64,000 bases of DNA, from NCBI GenBank assembly GCA_016717105.1, contig JADKGF010000002.1:62001-126000 (forward strand), given 5' to 3'. Shown in pieces: positions 9,976 through 19,431 of this stretch (its first letter is position 1; each line of letters starts with the position of its first letter). The stretch is from Saprospiraceae bacterium. GTDB taxonomy: Bacteria; Bacteroidota; Bacteroidia; Chitinophagales; Saprospiraceae. A program made the translations under genes and the position numbers. Below the pieces are notes generated by a model. The model ran no database searches. It was not told where the DNA came from and worked only from the letters and a program-made list of their open reading frames with translations.

Positions 9976-10146
9976 ATGAAAAAGTTCCTTATCCTAGGCG
10001 CATTTGTAGCAGTAGCATTAGTATCTTGTAAAGAAAAAGCAGCTGAAGCACCAGTTGAAGCAGCACCAGTTGAAGCAGCACCAGTTGAGGCAGCTCCAGC
10101 AGCAGTTGATACTACAGCAATGCCAGCTGACACTACAAAACACTAA
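9976..10146 (+). CDS. Small lipoprotein with APVEA repeats
   Basis: 56 residues. MKKFLILGAFVAVALVSC is a clean type II signal, with Cys18 as the lipid anchor. The mature peptide is only 38 residues: KEK, then three APVEA units and an Ala/Pro/Thr-rich end. It is low-complexity and probably unstructured. Similar tiny Ala/Pro/Glu lipoproteins occur in Bacteroidota with no assigned function; a spacer or envelope-tethering role is a guess. It is monocistronic and followed by two tandem hairpins, which supports its being a real transcription unit. Confidence 0.7.
   Translation: MKKFLILGAFVAVALVSCKEKAAEAPVEAAPVEAAPVEAAPAAVDTTAMPADTTKH
10048..10092 (+). repeat. Three tandem 15-base units
   Basis: The unit gcaccagttgaagca is repeated three times head to tail (third copy with gag for gaa), encoding APVEA each time. 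Copy number may vary by slippage. Confidence 0.85.
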
Positions 10147-10159
10147 TTATTGAAGATTT

Positions 10160-10175
10160 AACAGAGTAATCTGTT
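10160..10175 (+). terminator. Small hairpin with T-tract
   Basis: AACAGA and TCTGTT pair around GTAA and run into TTTT. Weak stem, 14 bases after the small lipoprotein stop codon. Confidence 0.45.
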
Positions 10176-10193
10176 TTTTGACAATAAAAGATA

Positions 10194-10228
10194 AGGCCTG
10201 CCGGATATATATTCTGCGGGCCTTTTTT
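10194..10228 (+). terminator. Intrinsic terminator
   Basis: AGGCCTGC pairs with GCGGGCCT (one G-T pair) and is followed by six T. It is the main stop for the small lipoprotein transcript and separates it from the convergent ATPase gene. Confidence 0.8.
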
Positions 10229-10257
10229 ATTGAATCACTGAATTGGCTATTATAAAC

Positions 10258-11814
10258 TTATCCAGCCCAACCTTCTCTATCTAAGCTTCTGTATTGGATA
10301 GCTTCGGCGAGATGCTCTATCTTGATATCCTCACTACCTGCAAGGTCAGCACCAGTTCTCGCTACCTTCAGTATTCTGTCGTATGCTCGTGCTGACAGTT
10401 GCAATCTGGACATAGCCGTTTTCAATAGATTGGCACCAGCTGGCGTGAGCTGACATACATCCCGAACCATTCTGCTTGGCATTTGGGCATTGCAAAAAAT
10501 ACCAACCTGATCGCTAAATCTTTTGTTTTGTAATTCACGGGCTCTAATGACTCGCTCCACAATTTGTTCGCTTGTTTCAGCCGTGTATTCATGGTTGGAA
10601 AGTTCGTCATACGATACAGGTGTGACTTCTACGTGGAGATCGATTCTATCCAATAATGGTCCTGAAATTTTAGTAAGATATTTTTTTACAACTCCTGGTC
10701 CACATACGCATTCTTTTTCAGGATGATTATAAAAACCACACGGGCAAGGATTCATTGAGGCAATGAGCATAAAACTTGACGGATAGTCCACAGAGATTTT
10801 TGCTCTGGAAATAGTGACTTTGCGTTCTTCCATAGGCTGACGCATGACTTCTAGCACTTGTCTCTTGAACTCTGGTAGCTCATCCAAAAACAGAACACCG
10901 TTATGAGCCAAAGATATTTCACCTGGATTGGGATTGGATCCGCCACCGACAAGGGCAACATCGCTGATCGTATGATGTGGTGCTCTGAATGGGCGCTCTG
11001 TCACCAATGATGAATCTGCACCTAAAATGCCTGCGACGGAGTGGATTTTTGTGGTTTCTAAAGCTTCATAAAGATTAAGCGGCGGCAATATAGTGGGCAA
11101 TCTCCTAGCAAGCATAGTTTTGCCAGCACCTGGCGGACCGATAAGGATGACATTGTGCCCACCTGCTGCAGCCAATTCAAGTGCTCGTTTGATATTTTCT
11201 TGCCCTTTTACATCACTGAAATTTACAGCATATTGATTGGATGTATCTGCGAATACTTCTCTTGTGTCATATACTGTGGGCTTTAATTCTATATCTTCAT
11301 TCAGGAAATCAATGGCTTCCTTAATATTTTCTATCCCATAAATGTCAATACCATTTACAATTGCGGCTTCACGTGCATTTGATTTTGGTAAAATCATGGC
11401 TTTGAATCCTTCTTTTCTCGCTTGTATTGCTATAGGTAAAGCACCTTTTATAGGTCTTAATTCGCCATCCAAAGCCACTTCACCCATAAAAATAAATTTG
11501 TCTAGATTTTCTGTCTTTACTTGGTTGGTAGAAGCCAGTATGCCGATCGCTATAGGTAAATCATAAGAAGAGCCTTCTTTGCGAATGTCAGCAGGAGCCA
11601 GATTCACGACCAATTTGAGTCGAGGCACATTCAGACCTATATTCTTTATTGCAGCTTCTATTCTTTGCCAGCCTTCTTTGACAGCATTATCTGGCAAGCC
11701 TACCAGAAAATACATTTGTTTTCCTGCTGCAACATTGCCACCTGCATTGACTTCAACTGTGATTGTTTGCGCTTCTACACCGTGAACTGCACTCGCATAA
11801 GTTTTTGTAAACAT
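10258..11814 (-). CDS. YifB/ComM family Mg-chelatase-like AAA+ ATPase
   Basis: Ring-forming ATPase of the YifB/ComM family; ComM members act as helicases on recombination intermediates during natural transformation. The start is placed at the internal Met at 11814, giving MFTKTYASAVHGVEAQ, the usual family N-terminus; the ten codons before it are not conserved-looking. The N-terminal Lon-like fold includes GLPDNAVKE and YDLPIAIG. Walker A is GPPGAGKTM, Walker B LFLDELPEF, and a Cys-rich insert CPCGFYNHPEKECVCG and arginine-finger region follow, with the C-terminal magnesium-chelatase domain last. About 518 residues, full length. Alone on its strand. Confidence 0.92.
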   Translation of the reverse strand: MFTKTYASAVHGVEAQTITVEVNAGGNVAAGKQMYFLVGLPDNAVKEGWQRIEAAIKNIGLNVPRLKLVVNLAPADIRKEGSSYDLPIAIGILASTNQVKTENLDKFIFMGEVALDGELRPIKGALPIAIQARKEGFKAMILPKSNAREAAIVNGIDIYGIENIKEAIDFLNEDIELKPTVYDTREVFADTSNQYAVNFSDVKGQENIKRALELAAAGGHNVILIGPPGAGKTMLARRLPTILPPLNLYEALETTKIHSVAGILGADSSLVTERPFRAPHHTISDVALVGGGSNPNPGEISLAHNGVLFLDELPEFKRQVLEVMRQPMEERKVTISRAKISVDYPSSFMLIASMNPCPCGFYNHPEKECVCGPGVVKKYLTKISGPLLDRIDLHVEVTPVSYDELSNHEYTAETSEQIVERVIRARELQNKRFSDQVGIFCNAQMPSRMVRDVCQLTPAGANLLKTAMSRLQLSARAYDRILKVARTGADLAGSEDIKIEHLAEAIQYRSLDREGWAG

Positions 11815-11967
11815 GGTATAATTTAATAGGATAAAGGTAAACACTATTGTGTAAACAGAAATATATTTTTCATAATTTTCACATTTTAGTTTATTAAAAT
11901 ATCCTTATTAAAATTATGAATCCTTACAAAACAAGTTTGTGTTTATAACAACTAATTATCAATTATT

Positions 11968-14900
11968 TTATTTCTTATCAGGCCATCTACCTGGTGTATA
12001 AGGTGCTTTGTTTTTGTTTAATTGTGCTTCTATGACTCCGATTTGCGTGTCTAGATTCTTTATCAAAGTATATACTTCGCGATATTGTCGTTCTGCTATT
12101 TCGTAATCATCCATAAAGGTTTTAGGTACATCTGAAGTATTATTCCAAACACTGTACATAATTCCATAAAGACGATCGTTAATCGAAGATTTTGTTTCAA
12201 ACTCTCTACTTCCAAGCGTACGGTCTCCATTAAGTTTTGTCTTTATTGGCTCAATGGTCTTTTTGATATCATAAATACCTTTTAATAAATCAGATGCAGG
12301 CGCAGGCATATCTATAATTGCCAATTCTGCATTTTTTATTCTTGATTCTATTTGGTCCAACAGATCATTTGTAGCACTCAATTCTTTGCTGAGATCGCTC
12401 ACTTTTTTATAAAATGCAACATTTACAGCCATGTCTTTTGCTGGCAAGCTTGATTGGTTCAACAATTTGACATTAAATGACACTGGACCAACCAACTGTT
12501 CAATTTTACCATCAAAAACTTTAGACATCGACACCTGATACATTCCTGGATTTACCAAATGCCCTTGAGGACCAGATCCAAAAAGTTGGTCAGGTGCAGG
12601 CGTATGTCTGCCTTCTACAGGGTCTGCAGGAGCATATCGGAGATCCCAAGTCATTCTATGCAAGCCTTTGCTAGCTGACTCTTTGAGATGTCGCACCACA
12701 TGTCCTTGTGCATCTGTAATAGTAAAGAGCAGGTAAGGATCTGCTTGTGTATCTTCTATCCTTAAGCTGTCTAACGAAGGGTAATAAACGGCTGCATTTT
12801 GCTCATAATTCTTTTTCTCTTTTTCTTTTCGAATGGCTTTTAATTTCTTAATATCATCTTTCAGGTAGTATGTTATCACTGCGCCTACTTCGGGATTTGG
12901 TGAACTGAAATAGCTACTGCCCAAATGACCTTTATCTCTCAGGCCTAAAGGCAATCGTGGGATAAACATAAGTGCATCTTTTATTGGTGCAATCAATGCT
13001 TCTTTGTTCAGATCATCTTTTTTTATACTTCGAAGCGGTGTATAGTCATCCAAAACATAAAACCCACGACCAAATGTTCCTAAAACTAAGTCATTTTCTC
13101 TACGCTGGATTTCAATATCTCTCACCGCAACAGTAGGTAATCCACTGCTTAATTTGAGCCAATTGCTTCCACCATTAGATGTAAAGTAACAGCCAAATTC
13201 AGTACCCACAAATAGTAAATCTTTCTCTACATGATCTTCGGCAATGGTATAGACACTTCCTCTTTCTGGTAAATCGGACGCTATACTTCTCCAGGATCTT
13301 CCAGCATCAGTAGTTTTCAGCACATAGGGCTTAAAGTCACCATATCTGTGATGATTAAAACACACATAAGCGGTATTTTTATCGTGTAGTGAAGCTATAA
13401 TCTGGTGAACATAACTCATAGAAGGCACACCAGGTAGATTGTCAAATTTCGTCCAATTTTTGCCGCCATCCTGGGATAAATGAATGAGGCCATCATCAGT
13501 TCCGACCCAAAGTATATTTTCGTCGAGTTTGGATTCTGCTATACTGGTAGTTTGTCCGAAGATATCAGTGCTACCATTTTTTGCAATGGCATCTACTGAC
13601 CAGACTTTACCCATGACTTCGATTTTGTTCCTATCTATTTGTCTGCTCAGATCTGGACTGATCACTTTCCAGCTATTGCCTTGGTCATCTGTTCTGAAAA
13701 CTTTATTGGCACCGAAATACAGTCTTTTGTTGTCAAACTGACTTATAAGAAGTGGAGCATCCCAATTCCATCTGTAAGCTGGTTCATTTTCTCCTTCAGT
13801 AGGTTTAATGGTAAGAAATTCACCATTTTTTCTGTCAAACCTAACTAATCCACCGTATTGACTTTGCGCATAGATAATATTTGGATTGGATTGATCGACT
13901 TGTGTTTCAAAACCATCACCAATCGACGTCACATAACAATCGCTATTGACGATACCATTCATAGATGTGGTACGGCTAGGTATTGCTAGGCTCAAATTGT
14001 CTTGTGTGCCTCCATGTACCGTATAAAAAGGGTATTCATTATCTGTACTGACTTTATAAAATTGTGTGACGGGTAGATTATCTTTAAAATGGTAAGATTT
14101 AGCGTGATCGTAGGTTTCGTACACGCCACCATCGCAGCCTACCAATAAGTGATTTGCATCTTTTGGGTCCACCCAAATAGCATGATTGTCTATATGTTTG
14201 TTGATTTCACCGAGATTGGAGAAACTTTTTCCACCATCATAACTGACCTTAAAGTAGGTGTCTGTTATAAATAATTTATCGGCATTGTGCGGATCACATG
14301 TCACTTCCTGATAATAATTGCCCGAAGTAGATGTTCCACTCCTTTTTTCCCAACTTGCACCTTTGTTTACCGAACGATATACGCCACCTTTGCCATCTTT
14401 GGCTTCAACTACGGCATACAAAATATCGGGATTCACAGGACTTAAATCAAGGCCAATCCTACCTATGTCACCTGAAGGTAGGCCTCCTTCCATTTTGGTC
14501 CAAGTGGTACCACCATCTGTGGATTTGAAGAGTGCAGATTCTGGTCCACCGCCGATATACGTAAATACCTTTCGCATACGCTGATGAAAGGCTGCGTACA
14601 AAATTTTATGATCTCTTGGATCCATGACCAAGTCATTGCATCCAGTATAAGCACTTACAGATTTTACGCATGTCCAAGTTGTACCGCCATCTGTAGATTT
14701 ATAAACACCTCGTTCGCCACCTTCGCTCCAAACCGGTCCATAAGCACCAACAAAGATCGTATTCGGGTCTGTAGGATCTACGATGATTTGTGATATATGC
14801 TCAGATGTTTTCAGCCCCATATTTTTCCAAGACTTGCCACCATCAGTACTTTTGTACACACCATCGCCATAAGCTACTGATCGCTGATTGTTGTTTTCGC

Positions 14901-15285
14901 CAGTGCCAACCCAAACTGTACTGCTATTGGTTGGGTCTATAGTAACACAACCTATAGAGTACGAACCTTCGCCATCAAAAATAGGCTCGTAAGTAACACC
15001 GTGATTGGTGGTTTTCCAAACACCACCAGAAGATGATGCTACATAATATTCGCTGTGATTATTTGGATTTACAGCAAAATCTGAAATACGTCCAGAAGTA
15101 ACAGCAGGACCAATAGACCTGAATTTTAAAGCTGAGAAGGTAGATGAAGCGTACAAATCATCTTTTTTAGAATCTGAAGATGAATTATTTTTTGTATTGC
15201 TTTTATCTGTTTTCTTTTGGCTGAATGTATTGAATGTACATGTAAGACTAAAAACAAGCATCCATATAATTGGTCTGTGCATCAT
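11968..15285 (-). CDS. Large secreted BNR/sortilin-like beta-propeller protein
   Basis: About 1105 residues from the chosen start (MMHRPIIWMLVFSLTC...), which begins a signal peptide; an upstream Met at 15360 adds 25 residues without such a signal. Residues to about 800 hold repeated Asp-box/BNR units of the type YKSTDGGKSW, typical of sortilin/VPS10-like or photosynthesis-stability-factor-like propellers. The last 300 residues are a separate region with PGMYQVSM and helical segments. Related Bacteroidota proteins are annotated as glycosyl hydrolases, but I see no catalytic set, so binding or envelope maintenance is as likely. It has no T9SS C-terminal sorting domain that I recognise. Confidence 0.8.
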   Translation of the reverse strand: MMHRPIIWMLVFSLTCTFNTFSQKKTDKSNTKNNSSSDSKKDDLYASSTFSALKFRSIGPAVTSGRISDFAVNPNNHSEYYVASSSGGVWKTTNHGVTYEPIFDGEGSYSIGCVTIDPTNSSTVWVGTGENNNQRSVAYGDGVYKSTDGGKSWKNMGLKTSEHISQIIVDPTDPNTIFVGAYGPVWSEGGERGVYKSTDGGTTWTCVKSVSAYTGCNDLVMDPRDHKILYAAFHQRMRKVFTYIGGGPESALFKSTDGGTTWTKMEGGLPSGDIGRIGLDLSPVNPDILYAVVEAKDGKGGVYRSVNKGASWEKRSGTSTSGNYYQEVTCDPHNADKLFITDTYFKVSYDGGKSFSNLGEINKHIDNHAIWVDPKDANHLLVGCDGGVYETYDHAKSYHFKDNLPVTQFYKVSTDNEYPFYTVHGGTQDNLSLAIPSRTTSMNGIVNSDCYVTSIGDGFETQVDQSNPNIIYAQSQYGGLVRFDRKNGEFLTIKPTEGENEPAYRWNWDAPLLISQFDNKRLYFGANKVFRTDDQGNSWKVISPDLSRQIDRNKIEVMGKVWSVDAIAKNGSTDIFGQTTSIAESKLDENILWVGTDDGLIHLSQDGGKNWTKFDNLPGVPSMSYVHQIIASLHDKNTAYVCFNHHRYGDFKPYVLKTTDAGRSWRSIASDLPERGSVYTIAEDHVEKDLLFVGTEFGCYFTSNGGSNWLKLSSGLPTVAVRDIEIQRRENDLVLGTFGRGFYVLDDYTPLRSIKKDDLNKEALIAPIKDALMFIPRLPLGLRDKGHLGSSYFSSPNPEVGAVITYYLKDDIKKLKAIRKEKEKKNYEQNAAVYYPSLDSLRIEDTQADPYLLFTITDAQGHVVRHLKESASKGLHRMTWDLRYAPADPVEGRHTPAPDQLFGSGPQGHLVNPGMYQVSMSKVFDGKIEQLVGPVSFNVKLLNQSSLPAKDMAVNVAFYKKVSDLSKELSATNDLLDQIESRIKNAELAIIDMPAPASDLLKGIYDIKKTIEPIKTKLNGDRTLGSREFETKSSINDRLYGIMYSVWNNTSDVPKTFMDDYEIAERQYREVYTLIKNLDTQIGVIEAQLNKNKAPYTPGRWPDKK

Positions 15286-15470
15286 GGTAAATTTATGATT
15301 ATTGAATAAAACAAAGTGAAGATAATTTAAAGCCAATAAAGAGAAAAGTAAATTGACCAAAAAATATAAAATCTGATGAATTTCTTTACTTTTTGAAATA
15401 TAAGATTGTGCTATTCCTAAATATTATAATTATATATTGTACTATTTAAAAACTGATATCGCACTTAGAA

Positions 15471-18400
15471 TCAATTAATCCTATAAGCCAATCCCAATTG
15501 TTCGAGGCTTTCTATAAACTGATAATCAGCAGAAATTTTCATTTGTGTCGCTACCAAGTCGATGCCTGTGTCTTCGGAATCATCTACGATTTTGAGTTTT
15601 AGCATATGTGGGCCTACTTTATCAATACAGATTTGTTCCAGCTCGTGGATCAAATGTTCGTTGATAGTATGGAGTGGCAATTTTATTGTTAGAGATTTTG
15701 TCAATAGTTTTCCAATAGTATCTAGCATCCTGATGTCCCGTACATTGAAGAAATATCTGTCCTGTGTATAGCCTTTTTCGTTACTTCCTTCGACATACAA
15801 AACTTGTCCCTTGGTGATCAAGTGTTTATAAGATTCGTATTTTTCATTGTACAAACTGATCTGCAAGCTGCCAGTAAAATCCTGAATGGTAAAACGTACA
15901 TATCCTGTTCCTTTTTGGGAAGTAGCAAAATGGGCATCTGTCACAATACCACCCAATTTCAATAATCTTCCTTGGGTTTGTTCTGCTGTTTCGAGTGGAC
16001 AATTTATGAAGTTCTTGAACTCAATATGATAATCATCCAATGGGTGACCACTGATATAAATACCGGTTACTTCTTTTTCTTTTTCGAGTTTGTCTATCTG
16101 ATTCCATTCAGGAACAACAGGAGGCTTGGGATTATCAATGTAATTTGTCATCGCATCACCGAAGAGTGACATTTGATTGCTGTCTTTTTGCGCTTGATAA
16201 TTTGCACCATATTTTAAAAGAGATTCAATAAATGTCTCATTTCTATCTCCTGTCAATTCAAAATATTGTGCTCTATTGATCTCACCAAAAGAATCAAGTG
16301 CGCCACCTAAAACCAAACTGTCTATACATTTTTTGTTGACAGAGCGAAGATTAAGCCTACGCATCATATCGAATACATCTTCAAAGTGCCCGTTTTCTTT
16401 GCGTTCTTTTACGATTTCTTCTACTGGTCCTTCGCCGACACCTTTTAGTGCTGATAGACCAAATCGAATTTGACCTTTAGAGTTGACAGCAAATTTTATA
16501 TTACTCTCATTTATATCTGGACCTAAAACATCGATTTTCATCCGTTTTGTCTCCTGCAAAAAAAAGTTGATTTTTGAAATATCACTCTTGTTATGATTGA
16601 GCACAGAAGCCATAAATGCAGCTGGAAAATGCGCTTTGAGATATGCTGTCTGGAAGGCAATATAAGCATAACAAGTAGAATGCGATTTATTGAAAGCATA
16701 AGATGCAAAAGCTTCCCAGTCTGTCCATATTTTTTTAACGACTTCTTCAGGGTGCCCATTTACCTTACATCCATCTACAAATTTGGGAAACATTTTGTCC
16801 AGTACAGCCTTTTGTTTTTTACCCATAGCTTTACGCAACATATCGGCATCTCCTTTGCTAAATCCGGCCAATTTTTGCGAAAGCAACATGACCTGTTCCT
16901 GGTACACGGTGATACCATAGGTTTCGGCCAAATATTCTTCCATATCAGCCAAGTCAAATTTGATCTCTTGTTTACCATTTTTTCTGGCTATGAAATCCGG
17001 AATGTATTGTAGTGGACCTGGACGATACAAGGCATTCATCGCGATGAGATCTTCAAATCGGGTAGGGATTAGATCACGGAGATACTTTTGCATTCCCGGA
17101 GATTCGTATTGGAAGATGCCGACCATATCTCCTCGCTGGAACAATTCAAAAGTAGCTTCATCCTCGAGTGATATATTGTCAATATCCAATTGCACATTAT
17201 ATCGATCCTGAATGATTTCAAGAGCATCTTTGATGATGGTCAATGTCTTCAATCCCAAGAAGTCCATCTTTAACAAACCAGCTTCTTCCGCTACGGAGTT
17301 GTCATATTGAGAGACTAATAAATCAGAATCTTTGGCTGTAGAAACTGGTACAAAATTGGTAATATCATCGGGTGTAATGATGACACCACAAGCGTGAATT
17401 CCTGTATTTCGCACTGATCCTTCCAGTTTTTTTGCTGTCTGAATCATTTGGCCAATATCGGTTTTTTCGGCAGCTAGTTTGCGAAATTCATACGCTTTTT
17501 CCTTGTCTTCGGAGGTGAATACGTCTTTTTGTTTTGAATCTATGTCTTTTTCGGCAAGTACACCAGCCAATGTAGCGGTGAGGTGCGAAGGAAAAGTTTT
17601 TGCGACGCGATCTACTTCGTTAAGCGGAATATTCATCACTCTGCCTACATCCCGTAAAGAAGATCTGGCTGCCATTGTACCATACGTGACGATTTGGGCA
17701 ACTTGATTTTTACCATATTTGTCTATCACGTAATCGATGACTTTACCACGTCCGTCGTCATCGAAATCAATGTCAATATCGGGCATAGATACACGCTCAG
17801 GATTGAGAAAACGCTCAAAAAGCAAGTCGTATTTGATTGGGTCGATATTGGTGATACCAAGACAATAGGCGACACATGAACCTGCAGCCGAACCACGACC
17901 TGGACCTACAGAAACACCTATTTTTCTAGCTACACTAGTGAAATCCTGGACGATAAGGAAGTAGCCAGAATATCCCGATTTTGTGATGACATCGAGCTCA
18001 AAATTCAATCTGTCCTCGACAACTGCAGAAATATTGCCGTACTTTCGTCTGGCACCTTCAAAAGCGAGGTGTCTGAGATATACTTCTTGTGTGTCGAATC
18101 CAACTGGAAGTGGAAATGCCGGAAGCAAAATGTCTCTGGTGAGTTTGATATCATCGATCTTTGATGCAATTTCCATCGTATTTTCTAGTGCAGTTTTGAC
18201 ATCGCCGAAAATAGAATTCATTTCATCCTTGGTCTTGAAATAAAAATCTGAACTAGGAAATTTGAATCGTTCTTTATCTTCTAGCAGTGAGCCTGTATTG
18301 ACACAAAGCAGTACATCATGCGGAGCATAATCCTCCTGCTCTACATAATGTGCATCATTGGTTGCAATAGTCTTGATATTATATTTTTTGGCAAATCCAA

Positions 18401-19004
18401 GTAGAATTTGGTTGACATCTTCCTGGCTCATACCGGAATTGTCTATCCGTTCAAGTCCTCTTTGTCGCTGTATCTCTATATAATAATCTTCACCGAAAAC
18501 ATCGAGCCACCATTTCAATTTTTCTTCTGCCAATTCAATATTGCCTGACAATATGGTTTGTGGGATCTCTGCGCCTATACAACACGAGGTAGCTATGATA
18601 CCTTCATGATATTTTAAAATCAATTCTTTGTCAATTCTTGGGTATTTGCCATACATACCTTCTGTATAACCTAGAGAACAAAGCTTGGTCAGATTTTGGT
18701 AGCCTAAGGTATTTTTGGCTAACATCAGCTGGTGATATCTCACATCTTTTTGACCGCGCGATTTCTCAAAACTTTTGATGTGTCTGTCCTCTGCCACATA
18801 AAATTCACAACCAATGATCGGCTTTATACCTTGAGCATGTGCTTCTTTTACAAACTTAAATACACCAAACATATTGCCGTGGTCGGTGATAGCAACTGCA
18901 GCCTGTCCATCGGCTTTTGCTTTTTTCATCAGCGTCTTGATATCAGATGCACCATCGAGCAACGAATATTGGGTATGCGAGTGTAAATGACAGAAATCTA
19001 CCAC
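15471..19004 (-). CDS. dnaE: DNA polymerase III alpha subunit
   Basis: Replicative polymerase, 1177 residues, DnaE1-type. The N-terminal PHP domain starts CHLHSHTQYSLLDG. The polymerase centre has MPDIDIDFDDDGRG with Asp409, Asp411 and Asp413, and GPGRGSAAGS precedes it. The helix-hairpin-helix and beta-binding regions follow, and the OB fold (GGIVTDAHFATSQKG) lies near residue 1030. The start codon is GTG at 19004, directly giving VDFCHLH; no ATG lies close by. No proofreading exonuclease is fused in. Monocistronic. Confidence 0.97.
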   Translation of the reverse strand: MVDFCHLHSHTQYSLLDGASDIKTLMKKAKADGQAAVAITDHGNMFGVFKFVKEAHAQGIKPIIGCEFYVAEDRHIKSFEKSRGQKDVRYHQLMLAKNTLGYQNLTKLCSLGYTEGMYGKYPRIDKELILKYHEGIIATSCCIGAEIPQTILSGNIELAEEKLKWWLDVFGEDYYIEIQRQRGLERIDNSGMSQEDVNQILLGFAKKYNIKTIATNDAHYVEQEDYAPHDVLLCVNTGSLLEDKERFKFPSSDFYFKTKDEMNSIFGDVKTALENTMEIASKIDDIKLTRDILLPAFPLPVGFDTQEVYLRHLAFEGARRKYGNISAVVEDRLNFELDVITKSGYSGYFLIVQDFTSVARKIGVSVGPGRGSAAGSCVAYCLGITNIDPIKYDLLFERFLNPERVSMPDIDIDFDDDGRGKVIDYVIDKYGKNQVAQIVTYGTMAARSSLRDVGRVMNIPLNEVDRVAKTFPSHLTATLAGVLAEKDIDSKQKDVFTSEDKEKAYEFRKLAAEKTDIGQMIQTAKKLEGSVRNTGIHACGVIITPDDITNFVPVSTAKDSDLLVSQYDNSVAEEAGLLKMDFLGLKTLTIIKDALEIIQDRYNVQLDIDNISLEDEATFELFQRGDMVGIFQYESPGMQKYLRDLIPTRFEDLIAMNALYRPGPLQYIPDFIARKNGKQEIKFDLADMEEYLAETYGITVYQEQVMLLSQKLAGFSKGDADMLRKAMGKKQKAVLDKMFPKFVDGCKVNGHPEEVVKKIWTDWEAFASYAFNKSHSTCYAYIAFQTAYLKAHFPAAFMASVLNHNKSDISKINFFLQETKRMKIDVLGPDINESNIKFAVNSKGQIRFGLSALKGVGEGPVEEIVKERKENGHFEDVFDMMRRLNLRSVNKKCIDSLVLGGALDSFGEINRAQYFELTGDRNETFIESLLKYGANYQAQKDSNQMSLFGDAMTNYIDNPKPPVVPEWNQIDKLEKEKEVTGIYISGHPLDDYHIEFKNFINCPLETAEQTQGRLLKLGGIVTDAHFATSQKGTGYVRFTIQDFTGSLQISLYNEKYESYKHLITKGQVLYVEGSNEKGYTQDRYFFNVRDIRMLDTIGKLLTKSLTIKLPLHTINEHLIHELEQICIDKVGPHMLKLKIVDDSEDTGIDLVATQMKISADYQFIESLEQLGLAYRIN

Positions 19005-19218
19005 GAAGAATTAAGTTATTAAATAAAGTAAAATGCAAAATTAATTAAATGATTCTACAATCATGCTATAAGTCTTAAGGCTTAACAATACTAATACATA
19101 AATAATGAAATTAATATACAACACCATATACAATCTATTTTACACTTTAAAAACGCAGATATATTTACAATTACGCTTATATATTGTAATATTTATTACA
19201 AAACATCACTTTTACTAT

Positions 19219-19234
19219 TTCCGAATATTCGGAA
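19219..19234. promoter_or_regulatory. 16-bp perfect palindrome
   Basis: TTCCGAATATTCGGAA is its own reverse complement. It sits 14 bases upstream of a TAnnTTTG element, so it covers the -33 position of a promoter directed at the haloperoxidase-like gene. An operator is the simplest reading. The rest of the 427-base interval 19005-19431 is extremely AT-rich and shows no convincing gene. Confidence 0.5.
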
Positions 19235-19248
19235 TTATGATATTACCA

Positions 19249-19256
19249 TATTTTTG
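19249..19256 (+). promoter_or_regulatory. Candidate -7 element TATTTTTG
   Basis: Exact TAnnTTTG match just after the 16-bp palindrome. Transcription from here would give a leader of about 170 bases before the gene at 19432. Confidence 0.35.
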
Positions 19257-19431
19257 TAGCATAATTTATATTTTATTGTTAATCATTATAATTTTATATA
19301 ACAATAATTTGTAATTTTAATTTAAATAACCCTATTATTTTAACCAAAAATTGCATATTCCATAATTTCGGCACAAATTTTGTATTTAATATAACGATAT
19401 TATTTAATATGTAATTTTAAATTATTTTCAT

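Noticed and set aside
19105..19314. 69-codon hydrophobic ORF
   Set aside because: Composition mirrors the extreme AT content (Ile, Tyr, Leu, Asn); it overlaps the palindrome/promoter region and has no recognisable start or neighbour context.
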